DNA from: Pedobacter frigiditerrae
GTDB lineage: Bacteria > Bacteroidota > Bacteroidia > Sphingobacteriales > Sphingobacteriaceae
Direction of reading: 5' to 3'
Assembly: GCF_004331645.1 (NCBI RefSeq)
Contig: NZ_SJSK01000001.1
Coordinates: 1,612,001-1,676,000 of the forward strand
DNA length: 64,000 bases
In this document: in pieces, positions 16,563-25,466 of the stretch
How positions within the stretch are numbered: position 1 is the first letter of the stretch
Layout: every line of letters begins with the position of its first letter
Notes under the pieces: model-generated
Seen by the model: the letters and a program-made list of their open reading frames with translations, nothing else
What the model was told of the DNA's origin: nothing
The model's database searches: none
Position numbers and translations under genes: made by a program

Positions 16563-19466
16563 CTAAAGCTCCATTAAAAACTCAGTTAGGTTTTTATCAT
16601 GCGGAACTTCTAATTTTTTACGCAAACGATACCGGCGTATTTCTACGCCTCTCAGTGATATATTTAGGAGCGAAGCCATTTCTTTGCTGCTCATATTCAT
16701 GTGTAAGTAAGCACATAGTTTTAGGTCGTTTGGAACTAGGTCTGGATGGTTGGCTTTTAGCTTTTTAAAGAAGCTTTCATGAGCTTCATTAAAACTGCTT
16801 TCAAATAAGTTCCAATCACGTTCGTCATTCATTCCATCGTCAATAACTTTTTGAATTTTGCGTAATTGATCTTCAGAAAGTTTTTTGCCATTTTCATCTT
16901 TTAACTTGGTCATCTCTTCACTTAACTTTTGAAGTAACTCATTTTTATAAACCAAGCTCATTGCCGAATTGGCAAGCTCTCTATTTTTACTGGCCAGTTC
17001 CGCCTGCAATTTTTCTGTTTGTAATTTGATGATTTGTTTTTCAGTATTCTCGGCTTCTTTTTTTAAGTAAGCTTCTTTTTCTTGTTGAAGTTTTTCCTTA
17101 ATTAATTGCTGGTCGCGATTTAACTTAGCTTCATAAATTTTTTTTCCAGTAATTAATGCAATAACAATGGCTATTAAATAAAAGGCAACGGCCCAATTAC
17201 TGCCATACCATGGTGGTGCAACGCTAAATTTGAAGACAGTGATTTCACTAATCACCGATTCGCTAATTTTAGCTCTTACTTTAAATTTATAGCTTCCTCT
17301 AGTTAGGTTTGTGAAATCTTTCTGCGTAGCATAGCTCCAGTCAGACCATTGTTTAGAATATCCTTCTAAATAATATTGAAACTTAGTTTTAGCTTGTCGG
17401 TAATAAGGCAGTGAAAATGAAATTCGAATATTATTCCTGCTAAATGGGATTTCTATACTCTCATCATTATTTCCATTTTCCGTGAGTATTGAATACTTAT
17501 CAGTAATGTCTTCAATTTTCCTAATTAATACAGAAGGCAGTTTAAGCCTTTCTGGAGTTTTTTCAGTGTTTGTAGTGTTATAGATTACAAAACCATCATC
17601 AACACTTATTAAATAAATTTTATTGCTAATTTGGCTAATGTTTTCGTAATACTGAACCATTCTTCCATCCAGAATACTAAACCTACTTGAATCTATAACG
17701 ATTTTACCTGGCTCTTTTAGATTAACCAAGCTCATTTTGCCATGATCTATAAACCAATATTTCCTTAAGCCAGCAGGAATGATTTTATTTGAAGATGAAA
17801 AGCTCCCTAACTTGCTATTTAATGCTTCGTACTTGCTAAAATGATTACTGATCTCATCATAAACTAAAAAGCCCACATCAGAAGAAAAAATTATTTTATT
17901 CTCTAGGTTAAACATGTTGATGTTGAAATTACTAGGCAAACCATTTTTCTCATCAAAATACTTAATGTTGGTAGCCTTTTTTAAATCAGCGCTTAGCGTA
18001 AGCTTGTATAAACCTTTATAAGCATGGCTTATCCAAATATCCCCCTTCGCATCTTGTTCTACATACCTAGAAGGTTCTCCAAAACCCGCAACCTTATGGC
18101 TAAATTTCCAATTTCCAGCACCATCTTTAGCAAAAATGACTAAACCTGTATAAGTGCCCTGAATTAAATAATTAGGATTTGAGTTTAATTTCTTTATCAT
18201 CCAACCACCACTAACCGTAGATATTTTCTCCATTCGATCTCCAACAATATTGAAAGTACCATCGTTATGCCCACAAATTAATTGATTGTCTATTTGACTT
18301 AAATCCCAAACTTGTCCTTGAGAATTTGGAATTAACTTAAAATCGAAAGAGTTAAATAGATTTCCATTATCTGGTAACCAAGGGCTACTAAATAAACCTT
18401 GATTTGTGCCTAAGTAGATTTTGTTTTTCACTATTAAACTAGAGTATACAGTTCCAAATTGCCCGGCTTTATCAAAGTAGAAATATAGCGGTGAGTTAAG
18501 TTCAACTCTATCTATCCCGTTATCTAAACCTGCCCAAAGATTTTGTTCATTATCTGCATAAAGGCTTAAAATGGTGTTGTTTTGTAAGCCACTTGACTTA
18601 TTGATACGCTGCACCACTTTTCCATCTTCATCAATAATAATTAAGCCATTTAAAATTGTTCCATAAGCATAGTACTTATTTAAAATTTTTGCCCCGTTAT
18701 TAAGTTGATATGTTTTAAGAAAATTATTTGCTTGGCTTATTAGCGGTGTAAACGTTGTTCCATTATAAATAAATAGTCCGTTTTTGCTAGTGCCAATAAT
18801 AAAACTGTTATCCTTATAGGGAAGGATAGATAGTATACCCGTATTGCCTAATTGCTCACTTCCATTTAATAATTTTAATGAATTTCCTTGTAACTCAAAT
18901 AGGCCTTTTCCTAATACTTCTGCAAATAATCTCTTTCCAACTTGATGCAGAAATAAAAATGAAGACGGGGGTTTTACAACATTAATTTTCTTGTTTTCAT
19001 AAATATAGATAGTAGAAAAAGATTGAAAGATTATTCTCTTGCCATCTATGTATATTTTCCAAATCTCATTGGTTATTTGATGAGGTTTGGGAATCAGTTT
19101 AATCAAAGAATTATAGGTTAAACGTTTGTTCTGATAGTTCCAAAAACCAAACTCGCCAAAACTGCCTGTGTAAATGGTTCCATCTGCGGCTGTGGCAACA
19201 GCACGAACAATTTGATGGTTTGGCATTTTATATTGTTGCCAATATTTGCCATCAAAGGTTAATAGCCCTTCGGCATTGCCAAAATACATGATGCCATTTT
19301 TATCTTTTGCTATAGACCAATTCTGATTGCCGGATAAGTATGAGGATTTAGGGTAGTTTTGAACGTAAGGGACTCCTATACTTTGTATATCATTTGCAAA
19401 TGTCCCAGTTGGCAAAAGCAAAAATGTAAGGTATACGGTAAAGTACTTAAACAAATTATTGGTCAT
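16563..19466 (-). CDS. Membrane-anchored propeller / triple-Tyr / LuxR-type PUL regulator
   Basis: This protein (967 residues from the ATG; a TTG 7 codons earlier is possible but less likely) has a signal peptide, a long series of propeller-type repeats (for example WSIAKDKNGIMYFGNAEGLL, LSLYADNEQNLWAGLDNG), and a Y_Y_Y immunoglobulin-like domain (FQYYLEGYSKQWSDW) before one membrane helix at about residues 750-772. A coiled coil of about 90 residues and a C-terminal LuxR/GerE helix-turn-helix (SSKEMASLLNISLRGVEIRR) follow. There is no kinase, phosphoacceptor or receiver domain, so it is not a hybrid two-component system. It probably senses glycan in the periplasm and binds DNA directly from the membrane. 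Its position upstream of susC on the same strand suggests it controls the PUL. Confidence 0.85.
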   Translation of the reverse strand: MTNNLFKYFTVYLTFLLLPTGTFANDIQSIGVPYVQNYPKSSYLSGNQNWSIAKDKNGIMYFGNAEGLLTFDGKYWQQYKMPNHQIVRAVATAADGTIYTGSFGEFGFWNYQNKRLTYNSLIKLIPKPHQITNEIWKIYIDGKRIIFQSFSTIYIYENKKINVVKPPSSFLFLHQVGKRLFAEVLGKGLFELQGNSLKLLNGSEQLGNTGILSILPYKDNSFIIGTSKNGLFIYNGTTFTPLISQANNFLKTYQLNNGAKILNKYYAYGTILNGLIIIDEDGKVVQRINKSSGLQNNTILSLYADNEQNLWAGLDNGIDRVELNSPLYFYFDKAGQFGTVYSSLIVKNKIYLGTNQGLFSSPWLPDNGNLFNSFDFKLIPNSQGQVWDLSQIDNQLICGHNDGTFNIVGDRMEKISTVSGGWMIKKLNSNPNYLIQGTYTGLVIFAKDGAGNWKFSHKVAGFGEPSRYVEQDAKGDIWISHAYKGLYKLTLSADLKKATNIKYFDEKNGLPSNFNINMFNLENKIIFSSDVGFLVYDEISNHFSKYEALNSKLGSFSSSNKIIPAGLRKYWFIDHGKMSLVNLKEPGKIVIDSSRFSILDGRMVQYYENISQISNKIYLISVDDGFVIYNTTNTEKTPERLKLPSVLIRKIEDITDKYSILTENGNNDESIEIPFSRNNIRISFSLPYYRQAKTKFQYYLEGYSKQWSDWSYATQKDFTNLTRGSYKFKVRAKISESVISEITVFKFSVAPPWYGSNWAVAFYLIAIVIALITGKKIYEAKLNRDQQLIKEKLQQEKEAYLKKEAENTEKQIIKLQTEKLQAELASKNRELANSAMSLVYKNELLQKLSEEMTKLKDENGKKLSEDQLRKIQKVIDDGMNDERDWNLFESSFNEAHESFFKKLKANHPDLVPNDLKLCAYLHMNMSSKEMASLLNISLRGVEIRRYRLRKKLEVPHDKNLTEFLMEL

Positions 19467-19590
19467 TACAGAAGAACTGTTAGTCAAATATTTTTACAAA
19501 ATAATTAATTAATAGGGATAATGAGCAATAATTTCTATTTCTTAATAAAAGGGAAAAAGTCTAATAATATTTTATAACTAACCAAACGAA

Positions 19591-20520
19591 TTATTTGCTT
19601 GCTACAGGTTGAGGAACTTTTACATAATAACCCGTGCCATCATAAGGACGTTTACGTGGGTGAGTGGTACATGAAACTGAGCAGCAACCTTGTAAACTAT
19701 CCCCACACTCATCACACTGTGTAATGTGCTCATTACACTCTGGATTGGCGCAATTAATCATTTTTGGTGTGGTTTTGCCACAATTATAACAAACAGAAAC
19801 AATAGTAGGATTTACCGAATTTACATCAACTGCAATTCTGTTATCGAAAACATAACATTTACCTTCAAAATCTTTTCCGCCTGCTTCTTTGCCATATTTA
19901 ATAATGCCCCCATGTAATTGGTAAACATCAGTAAAGCCATGGTGTAGAAGCAAAGCTGATGCTTTTTCGCACTTAATGCCTCCAGTACAATAAGTCATCA
20001 CTTTTTTGTCTTTATATTTTGCTAAAGCCTCAATCTGGTCAGGGAAATCGCGGAAGTTTTCGATATCTAAAGTAACGGCGTTTTTGAACTTGCCAAGATT
20101 ATGCTCATAATTAGACCTAACATCTAACACAACAACATCATCTCTATCTAACATCTCACTAAACTCAGTAGGCTCTAAATATTTTCCAGTTTTTTCATTC
20201 GGATTGATGATACTCGTATCTCTTAAGCCAGAATGCACAATTTCCGCTTTATAGCGACAATGCATTTTAATGAAAGAAGGCTCTGCAACCTCATCTATTT
20301 TAAAATCTGTTTTAGCAAAACGTTCATCAGCTTTTATATGAGCCATATAAGTTTCACAAGCTTCCTTTGTACCAGAAACTGTTCCATTTAAGCCTTCTTC
20401 AGCTACAATGATACGGCCAACTAATCCTAAGGATTTACAAAAAATTAAATGATCTGCAGCAAATTGTTCTGCATTTGCTATTGGAGAATAGCAATAATAA
20501 AGTAAGGTATTGTATGTCAT
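19591..20520 (-). CDS. trhO: tRNA uridine(34) hydroxylase TrhO (rhodanese-like, YceA family)
   Basis: This 309-residue protein carries out oxygen-dependent hydroxylation of U34 in tRNA. The N-terminal domain begins with YNTLLYYCYSPI and has GRIIVAEEGLNGTVSG, a family signature. The rhodanese domain has VVLDVRSNYEHNLGKF and the active-site cysteine loop CTGGIKCEKA. The C-terminal extension is cysteine-rich (pairs in CYNCGK, CANPEC, CDECGD and GCCSVSC), as in many TrhO proteins, and may bind metal. A TATCTTTG -7 box (complement of 20560-20567) lies about 40 bases upstream. The downstream 104 bases to the PUL regulator hold nothing recognisable. Confidence 0.92.
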   Translation of the reverse strand: MTYNTLLYYCYSPIANAEQFAADHLIFCKSLGLVGRIIVAEEGLNGTVSGTKEACETYMAHIKADERFAKTDFKIDEVAEPSFIKMHCRYKAEIVHSGLRDTSIINPNEKTGKYLEPTEFSEMLDRDDVVVLDVRSNYEHNLGKFKNAVTLDIENFRDFPDQIEALAKYKDKKVMTYCTGGIKCEKASALLLHHGFTDVYQLHGGIIKYGKEAGGKDFEGKCYVFDNRIAVDVNSVNPTIVSVCYNCGKTTPKMINCANPECNEHITQCDECGDSLQGCCSVSCTTHPRKRPYDGTGYYVKVPQPVASK

Positions 20521-20559
20521 AATTCATTGATACTGTTGCAAACAGCGTTTAATGCGCTA

Positions 20560-20567
20560 CAAAGATA
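20560..20567 (-). promoter_or_regulatory. -7 box for trhO
   Basis: TATCTTTG on the minus strand matches TAnnTTTG, 40 bases before the trhO start. No TTTG element is found at the proper distance upstream, so confidence is limited. Confidence 0.35.
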
Positions 20568-20645
20568 GTAAAAAAGGGTGAAGCATAAAAGGTTGAGAGG
20601 TGGAAGGTTAAACTATTGCATCTCCCTCCCTTTTGGGGAAGAGGG

Positions 20646-23093
20646 TTAAAATCCAAATGCAATTCTAAATCCTTGGTCTACTTTATAGTTTCCATTGTAT
20701 GAATAGCCATAACTTACACCAAAACCAAATCTTTCAACTCCGAAATAAAATTCTTTATAGTTTTTCTTTCCAGGTTCGGTTAAATAATTAAAGCCTACAA
20801 TTTCTTCCAATTTAAGTTTTCTCAAAAGCGGAATTTTATTGACAATAAAGCCAGCAAAGTTATGTTCAAAATGAGCCTCAATATATTGCTTACTAGTGCT
20901 ATATTGATAAAAATCTAAATACCTAAACTTCCTTAAGTTTGAAGGGAAGATAGTTGAATTGTTTCCTCTAAAGTGTTTGCTGTCTGGATAAAATACGGCA
21001 TTGTTGTTTAAAAACTTACCTGCTCCAACTACTATTGACGAATAGCCAACTAAACCCATTCTAACATGTTCTTGATAAATTTCAAAACTTAATAAATCAT
21101 AATCAACATCACTGTTAAGTATTCCTTTAAAACCTTTTCTATAGCCTAAATTAAAGCGTGGAAACTTAGATTCCTCGTAAATTTTAGCATCAGGTCTAGT
21201 AATGTATTTCTGCCCGATAGTATAATTTAAACTTGCTGATATACTAAAGGATTGATAAGTTGGAAATAAAGGTGTTTCTATTGTTGGACTAAAAGGGTTG
21301 TTCGAAGTATATTCTTCATCCTTAACATTTCTAACTTTGTAGTCACTGGTGTTTTGCAAAGTCCTATTTTGAGCATAGTCAATTGAAACAGCTGCTTGCA
21401 AACCATCTGCTAGTTCTCTAGTCGTGTTTATGTTCGCAAATTCCTTCCTGTAAAATTTCGATAGATTTCTTTCAAATAATAATGAATTTATTGTATTTGA
21501 AAGTAGAGTCATAGAGCCATACCTATTTAAATCTGCAATGTCGGAACCAAAGCTGCCGCTAATGCTTGCTCGTTTTAGTGGGTCGTAATAATAGGTTCCA
21601 CTTATATTCCCTGTAAAAATATGATTTGAGAAACCGTACCTCACCTCTGGTCTAATGGAGTAGAACTTCCTATCTTCGAGCCTTTGGGTATATGTTACGC
21701 CATATTTCGCCGCAAATCCTTCAACTGTGTTAAAAAATACGGACCTTATTAATGGATCGAAAGAAATAGTCCTTTTTTCATATCGTTTATTGTACCTATA
21801 TCCAGACAGAAATAACTTACCTAGCCCAAATTCATTACTTTCTCGTTCTGTTGAATCTAGATAATGCTTAGTTGTTTTGCGCAAGGCGATACTATCCTTC
21901 TTTTTATAATCAAACCTTTCCTCGTCAGTTAGTGGAATTGGCCTATTGTTCATCCAGTACAATGAATCTTTCTTATTAACTGATTTAGTGATTTTTAAAA
22001 TTTCTGAAGTAAAATAGTTTTTTGGAAAATCTGGGAAGGTATAATTGCTAAAGATTCCAACGAAATAGCCTTCAAACTTAAATCCTAATGCTTTTCCATT
22101 AAATTCAAATTTTGTAGTCGCTGGCATATAAACCTTTTCTAGCTTAACAAACTGTTGTCCAATATTTAAGGTATCTACAAAATTGATTCCTGCATCTTCT
22201 GTAAGGTAAAGGTTAGTTCCCATGATTCTCCAGGTATCATCAGCAATGTAAATTGTTCCTCTAAAAACAGGGTCGTTTTTACGACGGGGGATGACTTCAA
22301 TTTTATTAATGATAACACCACTTTCTTCAGTGGTGCCTAAAAGTTTGTATTTATAATAAAACATGGCATTGTCTGAAATGGGAGAGACGAAACTTCTTGA
22401 GCTTAGACCAGAGCCTTCTAGCAAAAGATTCTCATAGAAGTTAATTAACATATCAGATGCTTTATTAAAGCTAAAGCCATTGTTATTCCCAGAAATCTTA
22501 GAAGAAACCATTTCCTCTTTAACTTTATCGGGACGTTTAAAGCTAAAAATAGATTGAGATTCTGAGAGGTATACAATTCCTTTCCTGTTGGTGTCTAAAT
22601 CTAAAGTCTTTTGAACATCTCTGCCAAAGAATTTTTTTGGCGCGCCAACTAATTTTTGCAATCCTTTAATATATACATCAGCCTTGTACGATTCTACTTC
22701 ATTTAAATATCTCTTTCTATTTTTAATGGCCTGCCTTATAATTTCAAAAGCTGGGTCTTCGGCATTTGCTTTAATTACAACATCTTTTAAGGTATAGCTT
22801 TCTGGTGCTAAAGTTTGGTTAACAGTCATGTCCTTTGTAACTGTTATAGCTTTTTCCAAAGCTTTAAAGCCAATTGCCTTGTAAATTAAAGTGTGATTGC
22901 CCTTGTCAAGCGTCAATTTATAAACGCCATCAATATTACAAGATGCCCCTTTTGCGGTATTTTTTATAAATACAGATGCAAATGGGATTACTTCTCCAGT
23001 ATTGTCAGTAACTTTTCCAGTAATTTGAAATTGGCCGAACGATGTATTTATAACTGCTAAAATAACAATTAGCGAGAGGCATATTTTCTTCAT
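20646..23093 (-). CDS. DUF5686 and carboxypeptidase-like regulatory domain outer-membrane protein
   Basis: This 815-residue protein has a signal peptide (MKKICLSLIVILAVINTSFG). A carboxypeptidase-regulatory-like domain follows (FQITGKVTDNTGEVIPFASV, about residues 21-105). A large DUF5686 region has FEIIRQAIKNRKRYLNEV and KADVYIKGLQKL, and ends as a predicted beta-barrel with alternating aromatic residues and a terminal Phe (FRIAFGF). Proteins of this kind are common in Bacteroidota outer membranes and are not TonB receptors, since there is no plug domain. Function is unknown. It is transcribed divergently from kbl, with an operator-like cluster in the 133-base spacer. The cysteine at about residue 53 (ASCNID) has no obvious role. 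Confidence 0.85.
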   Translation of the reverse strand: MKKICLSLIVILAVINTSFGQFQITGKVTDNTGEVIPFASVFIKNTAKGASCNIDGVYKLTLDKGNHTLIYKAIGFKALEKAITVTKDMTVNQTLAPESYTLKDVVIKANAEDPAFEIIRQAIKNRKRYLNEVESYKADVYIKGLQKLVGAPKKFFGRDVQKTLDLDTNRKGIVYLSESQSIFSFKRPDKVKEEMVSSKISGNNNGFSFNKASDMLINFYENLLLEGSGLSSRSFVSPISDNAMFYYKYKLLGTTEESGVIINKIEVIPRRKNDPVFRGTIYIADDTWRIMGTNLYLTEDAGINFVDTLNIGQQFVKLEKVYMPATTKFEFNGKALGFKFEGYFVGIFSNYTFPDFPKNYFTSEILKITKSVNKKDSLYWMNNRPIPLTDEERFDYKKKDSIALRKTTKHYLDSTERESNEFGLGKLFLSGYRYNKRYEKRTISFDPLIRSVFFNTVEGFAAKYGVTYTQRLEDRKFYSIRPEVRYGFSNHIFTGNISGTYYYDPLKRASISGSFGSDIADLNRYGSMTLLSNTINSLLFERNLSKFYRKEFANINTTRELADGLQAAVSIDYAQNRTLQNTSDYKVRNVKDEEYTSNNPFSPTIETPLFPTYQSFSISASLNYTIGQKYITRPDAKIYEESKFPRFNLGYRKGFKGILNSDVDYDLLSFEIYQEHVRMGLVGYSSIVVGAGKFLNNNAVFYPDSKHFRGNNSTIFPSNLRKFRYLDFYQYSTSKQYIEAHFEHNFAGFIVNKIPLLRKLKLEEIVGFNYLTEPGKKNYKEFYFGVERFGFGVSYGYSYNGNYKVDQGFRIAFGF

Positions 23094-23129
23094 AAGTATG
23101 TTAAAGCTGTAAATATCGTTCTAAGTTAT

Positions 23130-23180
23130 AGTAGTTAACACAATAAATGTGTTAAAGTTTGTTAACTACTAATATATTTG
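23130..23180 (+). promoter_or_regulatory. kbl promoter region with alternative palindromes
   Basis: A TATATTTG -7 box is at 23173-23180, 46 bases before kbl. Just upstream, AGTAGTTAACA (23130-23140) is a perfect inverted match of 23160-23170, and overlapping TTAACACA (23135-23142) pairs perfectly with TGTGTTAA (23148-23155). The shared left arm means the two pairings exclude each other. This may be a repressor site between the divergent genes. Confidence 0.45.
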
Positions 23181-23226
23181 TAGAGCAATTTAATAAGCAA
23201 ATGGTTGCATCAAAAATTAAATAAAT

Positions 23227-24414
23227 ATGTACAAAACCCTTCAACCTGTTCTGCAAAAAGAACTTCAAGAAATAGAAAATGCTGGTTTATATAAGCGTGA
23301 AAGAATTATTACAACACCACAAGGAGCAGATATTAAAGTAAGCTCTGGGGCAGAAGTAATCAATTTTTGTGCAAATAACTATTTAGGCCTGTCGTCTCAC
23401 CCAAAAGTAATCGAAGCCGCTAAAAAAGCAATAGACGATTATGGTTATGGTATGTCTTCTGTTCGTTTTATCTGCGGAACACAAAATATCCACAAAGAAC
23501 TAGAAGCAAAAATTTCTGAATTTTTAGGTACTGAAGACACCATTTTATATGCTGCCGCTTTTGATGCAAATGGTGGTGTTTTTGAACCTTTGTTTGGTGC
23601 TGAAGATGCAATTATCTCTGATGAATTAAATCACGCTTCAATTATTGATGGCGTTAGACTTTGTAAAGCGCAGCGTTTCCGTTATAAAAATGCTGATATG
23701 GCTGATCTAGAGGCTCAGTTAATTGCAGCTAAAGATTGTCGTCACAGAATAATTGTTACTGATGGTGCTTTTTCTATGGATGGTTCAGTTGCACCTTTAG
23801 ATCAAATAGCTGATTTGGCTGATAAATATGAAGCCTTAATTATGATTGATGAATCTCATTGTACTGGATTTGTTGGTAAAACTGGTCGTGGTACACATGA
23901 GCATTTTAACGTAATGGACAGGATAGACATCATTACTGGGACATTAGGTAAAGCTTTGGGTGGCGCATCTGGTGGATTTACATCTGGTAAAAAAGAAATT
24001 ATCGATATGTTACGTCAACGTTCTCGCCCATATTTATTTTCTAATACTTTGGCTCCAGCTATTGCAGGTGCTTCTGTTGCAGTTTTAGATATGTTAAGCG
24101 AAACAACTAGTTTACGAGATAAATTAGAAAATAACACAAAATATTTCCGTGAAAAAATGACAGCCGCTGGTTTCGATATTAAACCAGGCTTTCATCCAAT
24201 AGTTCCGGTAATGTTGTACGATGCTAAGATTGCACAAACTTTTGCGGCTAAAATGCTTGATGAAGGAATTTATGTTGTTGGGTTTTTCTATCCAGTAGTT
24301 GGACAAGGAAAAGCAAGAATTAGAGTTCAGCTTTCTGCTGCACATGAACAACATCATTTAGATAAGGCAATTGCAGCTTTTACAAAAGTGGGTAAAGAAT
24401 TAGGTGTAATATAA
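23227..24414 (+). CDS. kbl: Glycine C-acetyltransferase (2-amino-3-ketobutyrate CoA ligase)
   Basis: A 395-residue PLP enzyme that splits 2-amino-3-ketobutyrate with CoA into glycine and acetyl-CoA. Visible features of the alpha-oxoamine synthase family are [31 protein letters not shown], the PLP-contact segment [12 protein letters not shown], and the Schiff-base lysine in [14 protein letters not shown]. The length and the SNTLAPAI segment favour Kbl over BioF, and a threonine dehydrogenase gene is present in the same window. It ends 6 bases before a lipoprotein hydrolase gene. Confidence 0.93.
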   Translation: MYKTLQPVLQKELQEIENAGLYKRERIITTPQGADIKVSSGAEVINFCANNYLGLSSHPKVIEAAKKAIDDYGYGMSSVRFICGTQNIHKELEAKISEFLGTEDTILYAAAFDANGGVFEPLFGAEDAIISDELNHASIIDGVRLCKAQRFRYKNADMADLEAQLIAAKDCRHRIIVTDGAFSMDGSVAPLDQIADLADKYEALIMIDESHCTGFVGKTGRGTHEHFNVMDRIDIITGTLGKALGGASGGFTSGKKEIIDMLRQRSRPYLFSNTLAPAIAGASVAVLDMLSETTSLRDKLENNTKYFREKMTAAGFDIKPGFHPIVPVMLYDAKIAQTFAAKMLDEGIYVVGFFYPVVGQGKARIRVQLSAAHEQHHLDKAIAAFTKVGKELGVI

Positions 24415-24420
24415 GTTTTT

Positions 24421-25350
24421 ATGAAAGGCATCTCGAAAGTTATTGGTTTAGGTTTTATGGTGTTAATGCTTTTTGCATGTGACAAAGCAGAAGAGGTATC
24501 TTATCAAACTAAAACAGAAGCCGAAATAATTTTAGACCTTTCTTATGGTACAGATCCAAAACAAGTAATGGATGTGTACTTGCCGCCAAATAGAACTTCT
24601 AACATGGCAACCATAATTTTAATACATGGTGGAAGTTTTATTGGTGGTGATAAATCACAGTATACAAATGCAGCTAAATACCTCGCTTCAAGTGGCTTCG
24701 CTGTTTTAAATGTGAACTATAGATTAGTAGATGCTACTGGAGTTTATAATCTGCCAAACCCTGTACACAAAGAGAGCGCTGTAAAATTAAAAGATCAGGT
24801 TGCCGATGTGAGTGCGGCAGTAGATTTTGCAATTGCACATGCAAAGCAATGGGTAATAAGTGGGAGTAGACTTTCTATTGCTGGTCATAGTGCAGGAGGT
24901 ACTTTGGGGTTATTATATGCTTACGGAGATAAAAATGCCAATAAGGTAAAAGCAGTTTCAAATTTGGCAGGTGCCTTAGATTTAGTTTTCACTAATTTTT
25001 CTGGTTGGCAAGTTTTTCCTTCCTACATTGTTGAGGGGGGGTATCGCTTTACTGGTTTTGAAATTTCATTAGCAAATGAAACAGCATATAAAGAGATCAG
25101 TCCACTTTATTTTGCTAACGAGAATAAAAGAGTGCCAACTTTGAATGTTTTTCCTCAAAATAACATCGTAGAAGGACTGCCATTGCAAGATAAAGCCATT
25201 TATGATAAATTCACAGATAGATTACATGTACTTAAGGTGCCTAATGAACTTTATTATGTTAAAGGCGCAGATCATGCATTTAGTAAATCCATCCACATGC
25301 AAGAGGTGTTAGATAAATCGGTTAGTTTCTTCAACGAAAACTTATACTAG
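24421..25350 (+). CDS. Alpha/beta-hydrolase lipoprotein (carboxylesterase-like, BD-FAE family)
   Basis: This 309-residue protein has a lipoprotein signal (VLMLFACDK, Cys about residue 20). The HGGSFIGGDKSQY segment is the HGG oxyanion motif of the hormone-sensitive-lipase/BD-FAE group, and AGHSAGG is the nucleophile elbow. The late segment VKGADHAFSKS carries the catalytic His. It probably acts on small esters in the periplasm or at the outer membrane. It follows kbl by 6 bases and may be co-transcribed, without an obvious metabolic link. Confidence 0.8.
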   Translation: MKGISKVIGLGFMVLMLFACDKAEEVSYQTKTEAEIILDLSYGTDPKQVMDVYLPPNRTSNMATIILIHGGSFIGGDKSQYTNAAKYLASSGFAVLNVNYRLVDATGVYNLPNPVHKESAVKLKDQVADVSAAVDFAIAHAKQWVISGSRLSIAGHSAGGTLGLLYAYGDKNANKVKAVSNLAGALDLVFTNFSGWQVFPSYIVEGGYRFTGFEISLANETAYKEISPLYFANENKRVPTLNVFPQNNIVEGLPLQDKAIYDKFTDRLHVLKVPNELYYVKGADHAFSKSIHMQEVLDKSVSFFNENLY

Positions 25351-25466
25351 GGCTTTAGCATAAATTTTTAGTTCTTAGTTCATTTTCTTGTAATAAATGC
25401 GTTTCAAGTTAATATTTGAACTGGCTGCATATAAAATTATTCTATAAATTGCTGTATATTTGGCAG

